Shown here: positions 1-6,376 of the stretch, in pieces
Position numbering within the stretch: the stretch's first letter is position 1
How the letters are laid out: each line of letters starts with the position of its first letter
Origin: an uncultured Collinsella sp.
GTDB taxonomy: Bacteria; Actinomycetota; Coriobacteriia; Coriobacteriales; Coriobacteriaceae
DNA: 7,078 nt
Reading direction: 5' to 3'
NCBI GenBank assembly: GCA_934630735.1
Contig: CAKTWK010000059.1
Location: 1-7,078, forward strand
Program-made: the position numbers and the translations under genes
The notes under the pieces: generated by a model
The model's database searches: none
What the model was told of the DNA's origin: nothing
What the model saw: only the letters and a program-made list of their open reading frames with translations

Positions 1-1849
1 CGCGCAGATCGCAGCGCGCCTCGGGGAGATTGTTGACGGGCATGGTCCGCGTGCGCTGGGCATGACGCTCGGCGTGCCCTCGTTCGACCGTTACTGGGGC
101 TATCGTCTTATGCATGCGCTGGGTTCGCCCAACGTGTACGGTGCCGATGGCGCCTGCGAGGTAAGCCGTCTCACTGGTTGGGAGCATAGCTTGGGCTATA
201 GCCCCGCCTCCGACCTGGCGCATACCGATTGCATCATGTACCTGGGGCGTTCCATCGTCGATTCGTCGACGATGGGGGCCGTTGATGTGCTCAACGATGC
301 CCGCCGCCGTGGGGCGAAGATTATCGTGGTTGACCCCCGGCGCAGCGGCTCGGCCGCGCTTGCCGACCGTTGGCTGCGCGTGCGCCCGGGCTGCGACTTG
401 GCGCTGCTGTTGGGTATTGCCCATGTGTTGATTGCCGAGGACCTGTACGACCACGAGTTCGTGACCCGCTATACCACGGGCTTTGACGAGCTGGCGCAGG
501 CGTCCCGTGCTTGGACGCCCGAGTGGGCCGAGTCGATGTGTGACGTGCCAGCCGCAGAGATTGCCGCCACGGCGCGCGATCTCGCTGCCGCCGCGCCTGC
601 CGCTGTGGTGGATGCTGGCTTTCATGGTGGCATCGGAATCGCGTATGCCAATAGCACCCAGACCGCGCGCGCTATCTGCTTGGTCGATGTGCTGCTGGGC
701 TGTATCGGGCATGCGGGCGGCGCGCTCAATCCACCCACGCCGCTCGTGTTGGGCGACTTGGACCCTGCGCGTTTTGCGACGCCGTCAGTGCCGCGTGAGC
801 CTAAGTTGGGGTCCGAGCGCTATCCACTGGTCGATCCGGTGCGCGGCCTGTGCACGACCATCGGTCAGTCGATACTGGCCGGCGATTTGCGTGGGCTCAT
901 CGTCTATGCCAGCAATCCCGGGGCAGGCTATGGCAACGCCGGAGCGTGGTTGGGTATTTTGCAGCAGCTCGACTTGCTCGTGACGATTGATATTCGCTGG
1001 TCCGAGACGGCGCGTGCTTCTGACTTCGTGCTGCCCGACGTGACGTATCTGGAGGCCGACCGCGGTGTGGGCACAGTCGTGGGCGCCAACGATGCGCGGG
1101 TGTTCTACCGCAACGCCGTGCTGCCTGTGCAGCATGACGACACACGTCCCGGTCGGGAGATTTTTGCCGGTCTGGCGCAGGCGTGTGGCGCGGGCGAGTA
1201 CTTCCAGTTTACGTCTGACGACCTGGCGGCTGCCCAGGTGGCGCCTTTTGGGATCGATCTGGACGAGCTCAAGGAGCGCGGCTGGGCCGACACGGGTGTT
1301 GCGCTGCCGTCGCGTACGGGCGAGCCGGTGATCCCCTTGAACGGCGGCAGGATCGCGCTGGCAAGCGACGTATGGGAACGCGCCGGTCTGGGTCGCGTGC
1401 CCAACTGGATCGCACCCATGGTAGAGCCCGGTCCGGGGATGTTTCGCCTCATTAGCGGCAATCGACCCTTTGAGTCGCATACCTCGCGAAGGCTTGCAGC
1501 CCAAGGTGCCGCCGAGGCCGGATCGGACCTGGATGCCGTGCAGATGAATGCCGATGCTGCTGCGCACATGGGCATCGCCGACGGCGAGATCGTCGAGCTC
1601 GTGAGCGATATGGGCCGCGACCGTGTGCGCGTGGAGACGACGCCGTATCTGCATCCGGCGTGTATCTTTACGTCGGCCGCCCCTGGTGGGCGTTCGTTTG
1701 GCGCCGATGCCGGTGGCGCTCAAGCCTTGGGCGTGGGCCCGCTCGACCATACGCCGTTGCGTTGGGACCCGTTGACGGGTGCCGCGCTCACCCAGGAAAA
1801 CGCCGTTCGCGTGGAAAAGATCGCGGCGCGCGAGGATAATGACGAGTAA
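1..1849 (+). CDS. Molybdopterin (bis-MGD) oxidoreductase catalytic subunit, DMSO-reductase family, 5'-truncated by window edge
   Basis: The reading frame is open from the left edge (first full codon at base 2, beginning AQIAARLGEIV) and stops with TAA at 1847-1849, so about 615 C-terminal residues are present. The Met at base 62 is internal, since family homology continues upstream of it. Seen: GSPNVYGADGACEVSR, where the Cys codon TGC at 155-157 sits where the family carries its Cys or Sec molybdenum ligand; a nucleotide-binding stretch with VVDPRRSGSAALADRWLRVRPG (about 332-391); ETARASDFVLPDVTYLE (about 1004-1054); and a C-terminal molydopterin-binding domain from about 1439 (RLISGNRPFESHTSRRL) to the stop. 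Family members reduce or oxidise small substrates such as thiosulfate, polysulfide or formate, and usually pair with a ferredoxin-like subunit. The N-terminal [4Fe-4S] cysteines and any Tat signal would lie left of the window. The substrate is not decidable; a PhsA/PsrA-like enzyme is my best guess. selA follows after 52 bases. Confidence 0.9.
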   Translation, partial: AQIAARLGEIVDGHGPRALGMTLGVPSFDRYWGYRLMHALGSPNVYGADGACEVSRLTGWEHSLGYSPASDLAHTDCIMYLGRSIVDSSTMGAVDVLNDARRRGAKIIVVDPRRSGSAALADRWLRVRPGCDLALLLGIAHVLIAEDLYDHEFVTRYTTGFDELAQASRAWTPEWAESMCDVPAAEIAATARDLAAAAPAAVVDAGFHGGIGIAYANSTQTARAICLVDVLLGCIGHAGGALNPPTPLVLGDLDPARFATPSVPREPKLGSERYPLVDPVRGLCTTIGQSILAGDLRGLIVYASNPGAGYGNAGAWLGILQQLDLLVTIDIRWSETARASDFVLPDVTYLEADRGVGTVVGANDARVFYRNAVLPVQHDDTRPGREIFAGLAQACGAGEYFQFTSDDLAAAQVAPFGIDLDELKERGWADTGVALPSRTGEPVIPLNGGRIALASDVWERAGLGRVPNWIAPMVEPGPGMFRLISGNRPFESHTSRRLAAQGAAEAGSDLDAVQMNADAAAHMGIADGEIVELVSDMGRDRVRVETTPYLHPACIFTSAAPGGRSFGADAGGAQALGVGPLDHTPLRWDPLTGAALTQENAVRVEKIAAREDNDE

Positions 1850-1901
1850 TTGACTCAGCTGATGTATTCGACTGATCCATGTTTCTTTTGAAAGGCCGCA
1901 C

Positions 1902-3359
1902 ATGAGCGATAGCCAGAACATGTCCGATGAGGTGCGCGCCCGCCTGCGCGCCATTCCTTCCGTCAACGAGCTGCTTGCCGAGTGGCCGGTGGTGAAGGCG
2001 GCGGGGGAGACCTGCGACGCGGTGGTCCATGCTGCCGTGACGGCCGAGCTCGACGAGGAGCGCGCCGCGATTCGTGTCGGTGCCGCCCCGCGTTCCAAGC
2101 GCGAGCTGGCCTCGGCCATCGAGTGGCGTGCGCATCGCTCCGCGCTGCCGAGCCTGCGTCCCGCCGTCAACGCCACGGGTGTGGTCATCCATACCAACTT
2201 GGGCCGCGCCCCGCTCGCGGAGTCGGCGGCAAAGGCCGTGGCCGAGGTCGCACGCGGCTACAGCACGCTCGAGTACAGCGTGGACACCTGCTCGCGTGGG
2301 TCGCGCAAGGAGCATGCCGCGCAACTCATCCGCTCACTCACCGGTGCCGAGGACGCGCTGGTCGTCAACAATAACGCGGCCGCGGTGCTGCTGGTGCTTG
2401 CCACCCATGCCGCGGGCAAAGAGGTCATCGTGAGCCGTGGCGAGCTCGTCGAGATCGGTGGCAGCTTCCGTATTCCCGACGTCATGGCGGCTTCGGGCGC
2501 CAAACTCGTCGAGGTCGGCGCCACCAACCGCACGCACCTGTCGGACTACGAGCGCGCCATCACGCCCGATACGGCCATGATCCTCAAGGTCCATCCTTCC
2601 AACTATCGCATCGAGGGCTTTCACGAGGAAGTGAGCTCAAGGGAGCTCGCCGCACTGGCCCATAAGCACGGCCTGCTGTTCTATGAAGACCAGGGTTCGG
2701 GCGCGCTGCTGCCCGATGACATCTTGGTGCGCGGCGGCGAGGAAACCACGCCGGCTTCTGTTTCGGCGGGGCTCGATCTGGTGTCGTGCTCGGGCGATAA
2801 ATTGCTGGGCGCGGCACAAGCGGGTATCATCATGGGCCGTCGCGATCTGGTCCAGGCCTGCGGCGCACATCCGCTCATGCGCGCTCTGCGTCCAGGCAAG
2901 TTGGCGCTCACGGCGCTCGAGGCCACGCTGCGTATCTACATGGACGGCGCCGATGTTGCCCATCGCGATATTCCGGTGCTCAGCATGCTTACACTGCCGC
3001 AGGCTCATCTGAAGCGTCGTGCCCGCAAGCTGCACGATCGTATGGTCGCCGGGCTCGATAAGGCCGGTTGCCCGTGTGCCGTGCAGGTGGAAATCGTCGA
3101 GGAATCGTCGACCCCCGGTGGCGGCTCGCTGCCTACCGTGGAGTTGCCCACGATGTGCGTTGCCGTGCGTCTTGTTGACGAGCGCCTGTCCGTCGACGCG
3201 CTCAAACGCTCGCTCGTTCAAGACTTCGATACGCCGGTCGTCACGCGCGCCTCGCACGACCGCATTCTGTTTGATGTGCGCACGCTCGTGGGCGACCGCG
3301 ATATCGAGACGGCGGCATCGACGCTCGTCGCGTGCGTTGAGAAGGCGATTGCTCGATGA
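1902..3359 (+). CDS. selA: L-seryl-tRNA(Sec) selenium transferase (selenocysteine synthase) SelA
   Basis: This 485-residue protein matches SelA, a cytoplasmic PLP enzyme that converts seryl-tRNA(Sec) to selenocysteyl-tRNA(Sec) with selenophosphate as donor. The E. coli protein is 463 residues. Seen: an N-terminal tRNA-binding-type region (residues about 8-80, RLRAIPSVNELL), then NATGVVIHTNLGRAPL (90-105), the Asn/Ala-rich cofactor segment VVNNNAAAVLLVL (154-166), SRGELVEIGGSFRIPDVM (178-195), EVGATNRTHLSDY (204-216), EDQGSGAL (262-269), and SCSGDKLLGAAQAG (295-308), where Lys300 is the expected PLP Schiff-base lysine. The ATG at 1902 is preceded by GAAAGG (1890-1895) at six bases; the next Met (1920) has no such site. 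TTGACT at 1850-1855 could be a -35 box but lacks a good -10, so co-transcription with the upstream oxidoreductase is possible. The TGA stop overlaps the selB ATG. Confidence 0.97.
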   Translation: MSDSQNMSDEVRARLRAIPSVNELLAEWPVVKAAGETCDAVVHAAVTAELDEERAAIRVGAAPRSKRELASAIEWRAHRSALPSLRPAVNATGVVIHTNLGRAPLAESAAKAVAEVARGYSTLEYSVDTCSRGSRKEHAAQLIRSLTGAEDALVVNNNAAAVLLVLATHAAGKEVIVSRGELVEIGGSFRIPDVMAASGAKLVEVGATNRTHLSDYERAITPDTAMILKVHPSNYRIEGFHEEVSSRELAALAHKHGLLFYEDQGSGALLPDDILVRGGEETTPASVSAGLDLVSCSGDKLLGAAQAGIIMGRRDLVQACGAHPLMRALRPGKLALTALEATLRIYMDGADVAHRDIPVLSMLTLPQAHLKRRARKLHDRMVAGLDKAGCPCAVQVEIVEESSTPGGGSLPTVELPTMCVAVRLVDERLSVDALKRSLVQDFDTPVVTRASHDRILFDVRTLVGDRDIETAASTLVACVEKAIAR

Positions 3360-5323
3360 GTGAGGTTCAAGCACTGGTGGAGTGTCCCGTTATCGTAGGT
3401 ACGGCGGGGCATGTTGACCACGGTAAGTCGGCGCTCATCGAGGCGCTGACGGGTAAAAACCCCGACCGCCTGGAAGTTGAACGTCGTCGCGGCATGACCG
3501 TTGAGCTTGGCTTTGGTGAGCTGGCGCTGCCGAGTGGCAAGATTGTTGGCCTGGTCGACGTGCCGGGCCACGCGCATTACTTGCGCGCCATGGTGCAGGG
3601 CGCCACGGGTATCGACGTGGCCGTGCTGGTGGTTTCGGCCGTCGAGGGCGTGATGCCGCAGACCCGCGAGCACGTGCATGTGCTGGAGCTGCTGGGCGTC
3701 ACGCATATGGTGGTCGCGCTGACGATGTGCGACCTGGCCGATGCCGAGATGACCGAGCTTGCCGAGCTCGATGTCGATGATTTTTTGTCGGACACCGTGT
3801 TTGCGGGCGTGCCGATCGTGCCCGTGTCGTCCAAGACCGGTGCGGGAATCGATGACCTGCTGGCTGCGCTCGACGAGCAGGTTGCCGCTTGCTGGGGTGC
3901 CTGCCGTGCCCGTGTCGAGCTCACTGATGCCGCACCGCGTCTGCCCATCGACCGCTGCTTTACGATCAAGGGCGCCGGTACCGTGGTGACGGGAACGTTG
4001 CACGATGCGCCGGTTGCGGTGGGCGATGAGCTCGTCGCGCTGCCGTCGCGTACGGTCTGTCGCGTGCGCGGGATTCAGGTGCATGGCGATACGCCGCGAG
4101 CACTGCCCGGTCAGCGTGTGGCGCTCAACTTGGTGGGCGATGCCGTCGCCGCGCTCGATCGCGGAGAGATGCTCGGCGTGCAGGGCCGCTTTGGTCAGAC
4201 GATGCGCTTTATGATGGCGTTTACGTATTTGGGTCGCGAGGGCGCCAAGCCGCGTGTGCTCGAGTCGGGTGCGCGCGTGCACGTGATGGCGGGTACGGCC
4301 GAGGTCGTCGGTCGCATCATGTTCATGGAGGGCGAGGCCCCCATGGCGGTGGGCGAGACCCGTATTGTTCAGGTGCGCTTGGAAAACTCGCTGCCGCTAC
4401 GTGCCGGGGACCATGCCGTGGTGCTGTCCTATTCGCCCGTGATGCTTATCGGCGGCGGGCGCGTGCTGCTTTCGCGCTGCCGTCGCTCGCGCGAGCTTGC
4501 TGATGGGGAGCGTGCACTGTATGCGGCGCTCGAGTCCGGCGATATCGCGGGCGGTGTGGGCGCTTGGCTGGCGCTGCAGGCGCTGCCGGTTACGGCCGTT
4601 GATGTTGCCGAGGCTTTGGATCTTGCTGTCGGCGAGGTCGATGCCGTACTGCGCGGGTTGGTGGCGCAGGGCTCCGTTCGCAAACTTGCCGCGGGTGATT
4701 CGGACCTCTTGGCGGACGCCGTGGTGCTCGACGCCGCGATGGATGCACTGGCAGCGACCTTGTCGGCCATGCATGCCGCGGCTCCCAAGGAGACGGGCTT
4801 TACGCCCGGCGCCGTTGCCCATGCTGCTTGGCCTTCCGCTGATGAATGCGTTTCCGCGGCTCTGATTGCCGAGGGCTGCTCGCGTGGCGTGTGCGCCGCC
4901 GAGGGTGCCGAGGTGTTCGACCCGCATTCGGCCGCCGCTGCGGCGCGCGTGGTGCACGAGGCTTGCGAGCGCATCGTTTCCTTGCTGGACGAAGCTGGCC
5001 TCGATGCGCCGACGTTGCCAGAGGTAGGCGAGCAACTGCAGCTCGATCGCGACACCATGACGCGAGCTCTGCGCGAGCTTTCGCTTAACCGTTCCATCGT
5101 GAAGATCGAGCGCGACGTTGCCCTGTCTGCCATCTCGGAAGCCCATGCGCGCGAGCTTGTTGCCGTTGCCATTGAGGCAGCCGGTGGCGCTGCCACCACG
5201 AGTGTGTTGCGCGAGGCCCTGGGTGTGTCACGCAAACGCGCCATCAGCATCTTGGAGCACCTGGATGCCGTGCGCTTTACGGTGCTCGACAAGGATGCCG
5301 GCGGCCTGAGGTCCCTGCGCTAG
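3356..5323 (+). CDS. selB: Selenocysteine-specific translation elongation factor SelB
   Basis: This 655-residue GTPase (E. coli SelB is 614) delivers Sec-tRNA(Sec) to UGA codons by binding both the tRNA and the SECIS hairpin. Seen: G1 GHVDHGKS (residues 18-25), switch region RRRGMTVELGFGEL (43-56), G3 DVPGH (68-72), and G5-like SSK (158-160). The EF-Tu-like domains II and III follow (about 176-375, with FTIKGAGTVVTGTL and VGRIMFMEG). The C-terminal half, about 385-655, is a string of winged-helix-like segments ending in LGVSRKRAISILEHLD, which resembles the last mRNA-binding winged helix of SelB. Oddity: the G4 motif reads TMCD (123-126), with Met in place of the near-invariant Lys. The start overlaps the selA stop as ATGA, with GAGAAGG ten bases upstream, pointing to translational coupling. 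No other plausible start is near. Confidence 0.97.
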   Translation: MSEVQALVECPVIVGTAGHVDHGKSALIEALTGKNPDRLEVERRRGMTVELGFGELALPSGKIVGLVDVPGHAHYLRAMVQGATGIDVAVLVVSAVEGVMPQTREHVHVLELLGVTHMVVALTMCDLADAEMTELAELDVDDFLSDTVFAGVPIVPVSSKTGAGIDDLLAALDEQVAACWGACRARVELTDAAPRLPIDRCFTIKGAGTVVTGTLHDAPVAVGDELVALPSRTVCRVRGIQVHGDTPRALPGQRVALNLVGDAVAALDRGEMLGVQGRFGQTMRFMMAFTYLGREGAKPRVLESGARVHVMAGTAEVVGRIMFMEGEAPMAVGETRIVQVRLENSLPLRAGDHAVVLSYSPVMLIGGGRVLLSRCRRSRELADGERALYAALESGDIAGGVGAWLALQALPVTAVDVAEALDLAVGEVDAVLRGLVAQGSVRKLAAGDSDLLADAVVLDAAMDALAATLSAMHAAAPKETGFTPGAVAHAAWPSADECVSAALIAEGCSRGVCAAEGAEVFDPHSAAAAARVVHEACERIVSLLDEAGLDAPTLPEVGEQLQLDRDTMTRALRELSLNRSIVKIERDVALSAISEAHARELVAVAIEAAGGAATTSVLREALGVSRKRAISILEHLDAVRFTVLDKDAGGLRSLR

Positions 5324-5337
5324 GCCACTCTTATCAA

Positions 5338-5399
5338 TTGCGGTGGAATAGTTCCTGTTTTCGGCATCTAACGCCAAACCAGGAACTATTCCACCGCAA
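5338..5399. repeat. Perfect 20-bp inverted repeat (REP/MITE-like palindrome) between selB and selC
   Basis: Bases 5338-5357 are the exact reverse complement of 5380-5399, separated by 22 bases. Each arm contains GGAATAGTTCC, itself almost palindromic. A small inner stem is possible (GGC 5363-5365 with GCC 5373-5375). The element begins 14 bases after the selB stop. No T-run follows the right arm, so it is not a standard intrinsic terminator, although the hairpin could protect the selAB mRNA 3' end. Its size and symmetry fit a dispersed intergenic repeat. The class is inferred; the symmetry is seen. Confidence 0.85.
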
Positions 5400-5457
5400 A
5401 TTAGGCTGGGAGGTTTGATCCTTCCCGTCGTGCCGGGCAGTTGCGGTCTGCTCGGTT

Positions 5458-5466
5458 TGGTAAAAT
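5458..5466 (+). promoter_or_regulatory. Candidate extended -10 promoter for selC
   Basis: TGG followed by TAAAAT (5461-5466) forms an extended -10 box whose predicted start site, around 5473, lies a few bases before the tRNA 5' end at 5479. The matching -35 region is weak: CAGTTG at 5438-5443 gives a 17-base spacer, while the better-looking TTGCGG at 5441-5446 is only 14 bases away. It would let selC be transcribed apart from selAB. Confidence 0.45.
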
Positions 5467-5478
5467 ACCGCCGCACTT

Positions 5479-5575
5479 GGGAACGGATGGGCTCCGGTGG
5501 GCTCCGCGGTCCTCAAAACCGTTGCGAGGCGTGCAAAACGTCTTGGATGTGTTCGATTCACATACGTTCCCGCCA
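5479..5575 (+). tRNA. selC: Selenocysteine tRNA, anticodon UCA
   Basis: The 97-base gene folds as a bacterial tRNA(Sec). The acceptor 5479-5486 faces 5564-5571, giving seven Watson-Crick pairs plus a G-A mismatch at the eighth. The six-pair D stem is 5489-5494 with 5499-5504, with loop CGGT as in E. coli selC. The anticodon stem is 5506-5510 with 5518-5522, with loop CCTCAAA and anticodon TCA at 5513-5515. The long variable arm is an eight-pair stem (5525-5532 with 5538-5545). The five-pair T stem (5547-5551 with 5559-5563) encloses TTCGATT. Discriminator G and CCA (5572-5575) are encoded. The 8+5 acceptor-T helix, long D stem and UCA anticodon separate it from serine or suppressor tRNAs. Odd: position 33 is C where nearly all tRNAs have U. 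It is the substrate of the SelA and cargo of the SelB encoded just upstream. Confidence 0.95.
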
Positions 5576-5583
5576 TACGCTAC

Positions 5584-5639
5584 CAGCGCTTTTGTGCTCG
5601 CGGTCTTGCTGCGTGCCGCAAAGGCGCTGTTTTGTTTTT
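5584..5639 (+). terminator. Rho-independent terminator after selC
   Basis: An 11-pair stem (5584-5594 with 5619-5629, one G-U pair) encloses a 24-base loop that can form a small inner CGG/CCG stem. It is followed directly by TTTTGTTTTT (5630-5639). It lies 8 bases after the tRNA CCA end, so it should end the selC transcript and separate it from mobA. Confidence 0.85.
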
Positions 5640-5712
5640 GTACGGGTCCGCCGTGTCGCCTGTCATGACTCTACGGTATTTGCCCCGTGCGCTGGATTTT
5701 GAACGTGCCGAT

Positions 5713-5719
5713 GGAGGTG
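5713..5719 (+). promoter_or_regulatory. Ribosome binding site that fixes the mobA start
   Basis: GGAGGTG lies nine bases before the ATG at 5729. The upstream in-frame ATG at 5687 has no such site, and the ATG at 5711 overlaps this site, so 5729 is the likely start. A weak promoter-like pair upstream (TTGTAC 5638-5643, 17 bases, TGTCAT 5661-5666) may drive mobA. Confidence 0.75.
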
Positions 5720-5728
5720 TTTTGCCGT

Positions 5729-6361
5729 ATGACTACCGTAAGACGGGCCGATCTTTCTTGTGTCGTCCAAGCAGGCGGGTTGTCGTCGCGCATGGGCTGC
5801 GATAAGGCGCGCATGGCGTTTTGCGGCGAGCCGCTCATCGAGCGCGTGCTGTGTCGGCTGGCGCCAGTTGCCGGCGAGTTGGTCGTGACGACTTCGCGTC
5901 CCAGCGAGCTTGCCTATCTTGAGGAGCACGCGTTTGGCGGCCTGGTGCCACGTGTGGTGGCGGACCTTGAAGGGCCGGCGGGTGCCATGCGCGGCATCGC
6001 GAGCTCGTTGGCTGCGGCTCGGCTGCCTCTCGTGGCGATCGTCGCCTGCGATATGCCGTTTGTCTCATCCGAACTCCTCGGCACGCTTGCCGATCGTGTT
6101 GAGGCCGAGGCGCTCGATGTGTGTGTGCCGCGCGAGGATCGGGGGATTGAGCCGCTTTGCGCCGTCTGGCGCCGTGACGCATGTGCGCCGGTTGCCCACG
6201 AGCTGCTCGCCTGCGACCGCCAGCGCATTCGCTGCCTGATCAATCGCGTTCAGGCTGGTTATATGGATGAGCCGCAGATTGTTAAGGCCGCGGGCTCGAC
6301 GCTCTGCTTCGAGAACGTCAATACGCCCGAGGAGTTTGCGGCGGCCGAGTTACTCGCCTAG
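5729..6361 (+). CDS. mobA: Molybdenum cofactor guanylyltransferase MobA
   Basis: The 210-residue protein (E. coli MobA is 194) shows the nucleotidyltransferase fold signature of MobA, which transfers GMP from GTP to Mo-molybdopterin to form MGD/bis-MGD in the cytoplasm. Seen: the N-terminal GTP-binding loop QAGGLSSRMGCDK (residues 14-26), EGPAGAMRGIASSL (81-94), the metal-binding CDMPFVS (107-113, with Asp108), and IEPLCAVWRRDA further on. The start at 5729 is chosen for its GGAGGTG site; a start at 5687 would add 14 residues with no family match. Its product cofactor is needed by the oxidoreductase at the left edge and by formate dehydrogenases, which fits its place beside the sel genes. The stop is 15 bases before the next start, so the two genes probably form one transcript. 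The IspD/GlmU-type relatives are less likely given the RMGxDK and CDMP motifs. Confidence 0.92.
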   Translation: MTTVRRADLSCVVQAGGLSSRMGCDKARMAFCGEPLIERVLCRLAPVAGELVVTTSRPSELAYLEEHAFGGLVPRVVADLEGPAGAMRGIASSLAAARLPLVAIVACDMPFVSSELLGTLADRVEAEALDVCVPREDRGIEPLCAVWRRDACAPVAHELLACDRQRIRCLINRVQAGYMDEPQIVKAAGSTLCFENVNTPEEFAAAELLA

Positions 6362-6366
6362 ACGAT

Positions 6367-6372
6367 GGGAGA
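6367..6372 (+). promoter_or_regulatory. Ribosome binding site that fixes the DUF3343 gene start
   Basis: GGGAGA precedes the ATG at 6377 by four bases. The alternative in-frame ATG at 6365 overlaps this motif and has no Shine-Dalgarno-like sequence of its own, so 6377 is preferred. Confidence 0.6.
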
Positions 6373-6376
6373 TGCC

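Noticed and set aside
1850..1901. Possible selA promoter with TTGACT at 1850-1855
   Set aside because: No convincing -10 box lies 16-18 bases downstream, so it is mentioned only within the selA entry.
785..2197. 470-codon open frame on the minus strand
   Set aside because: It lies opposite the oxidoreductase and selA, whose family motifs are clear, and crosses the gap between them. Long antisense frames are common in GC-rich DNA, and its product shows no recognisable motif.
3218..4282. 354-codon open frame on the minus strand
   Set aside because: It is antisense to the selA end and the selB GTPase domain; the product is rich in His and Arg with no recognisable domain.
4429..5292. 287-codon open frame on the minus strand
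   Set aside because: It is antisense to the SelB winged-helix region, with low-complexity Ser/Ala-rich composition typical of a shadow frame.
5338..5399. Palindrome as an intrinsic terminator of selAB
   Set aside because: The stem is strong but no T-tract follows on either strand, unlike the clear terminator after selC.
5687..5728. Longer mobA start at 5687
   Set aside because: It adds residues with no family similarity and no ribosome site, while GGAGGTG is well placed for the ATG at 5729.
5415..5805. Several short plus-strand open frames across the selC region
   Set aside because: They run through the tRNA gene and its terminator and share no recognisable motif; the RNA gene explains the sequence.
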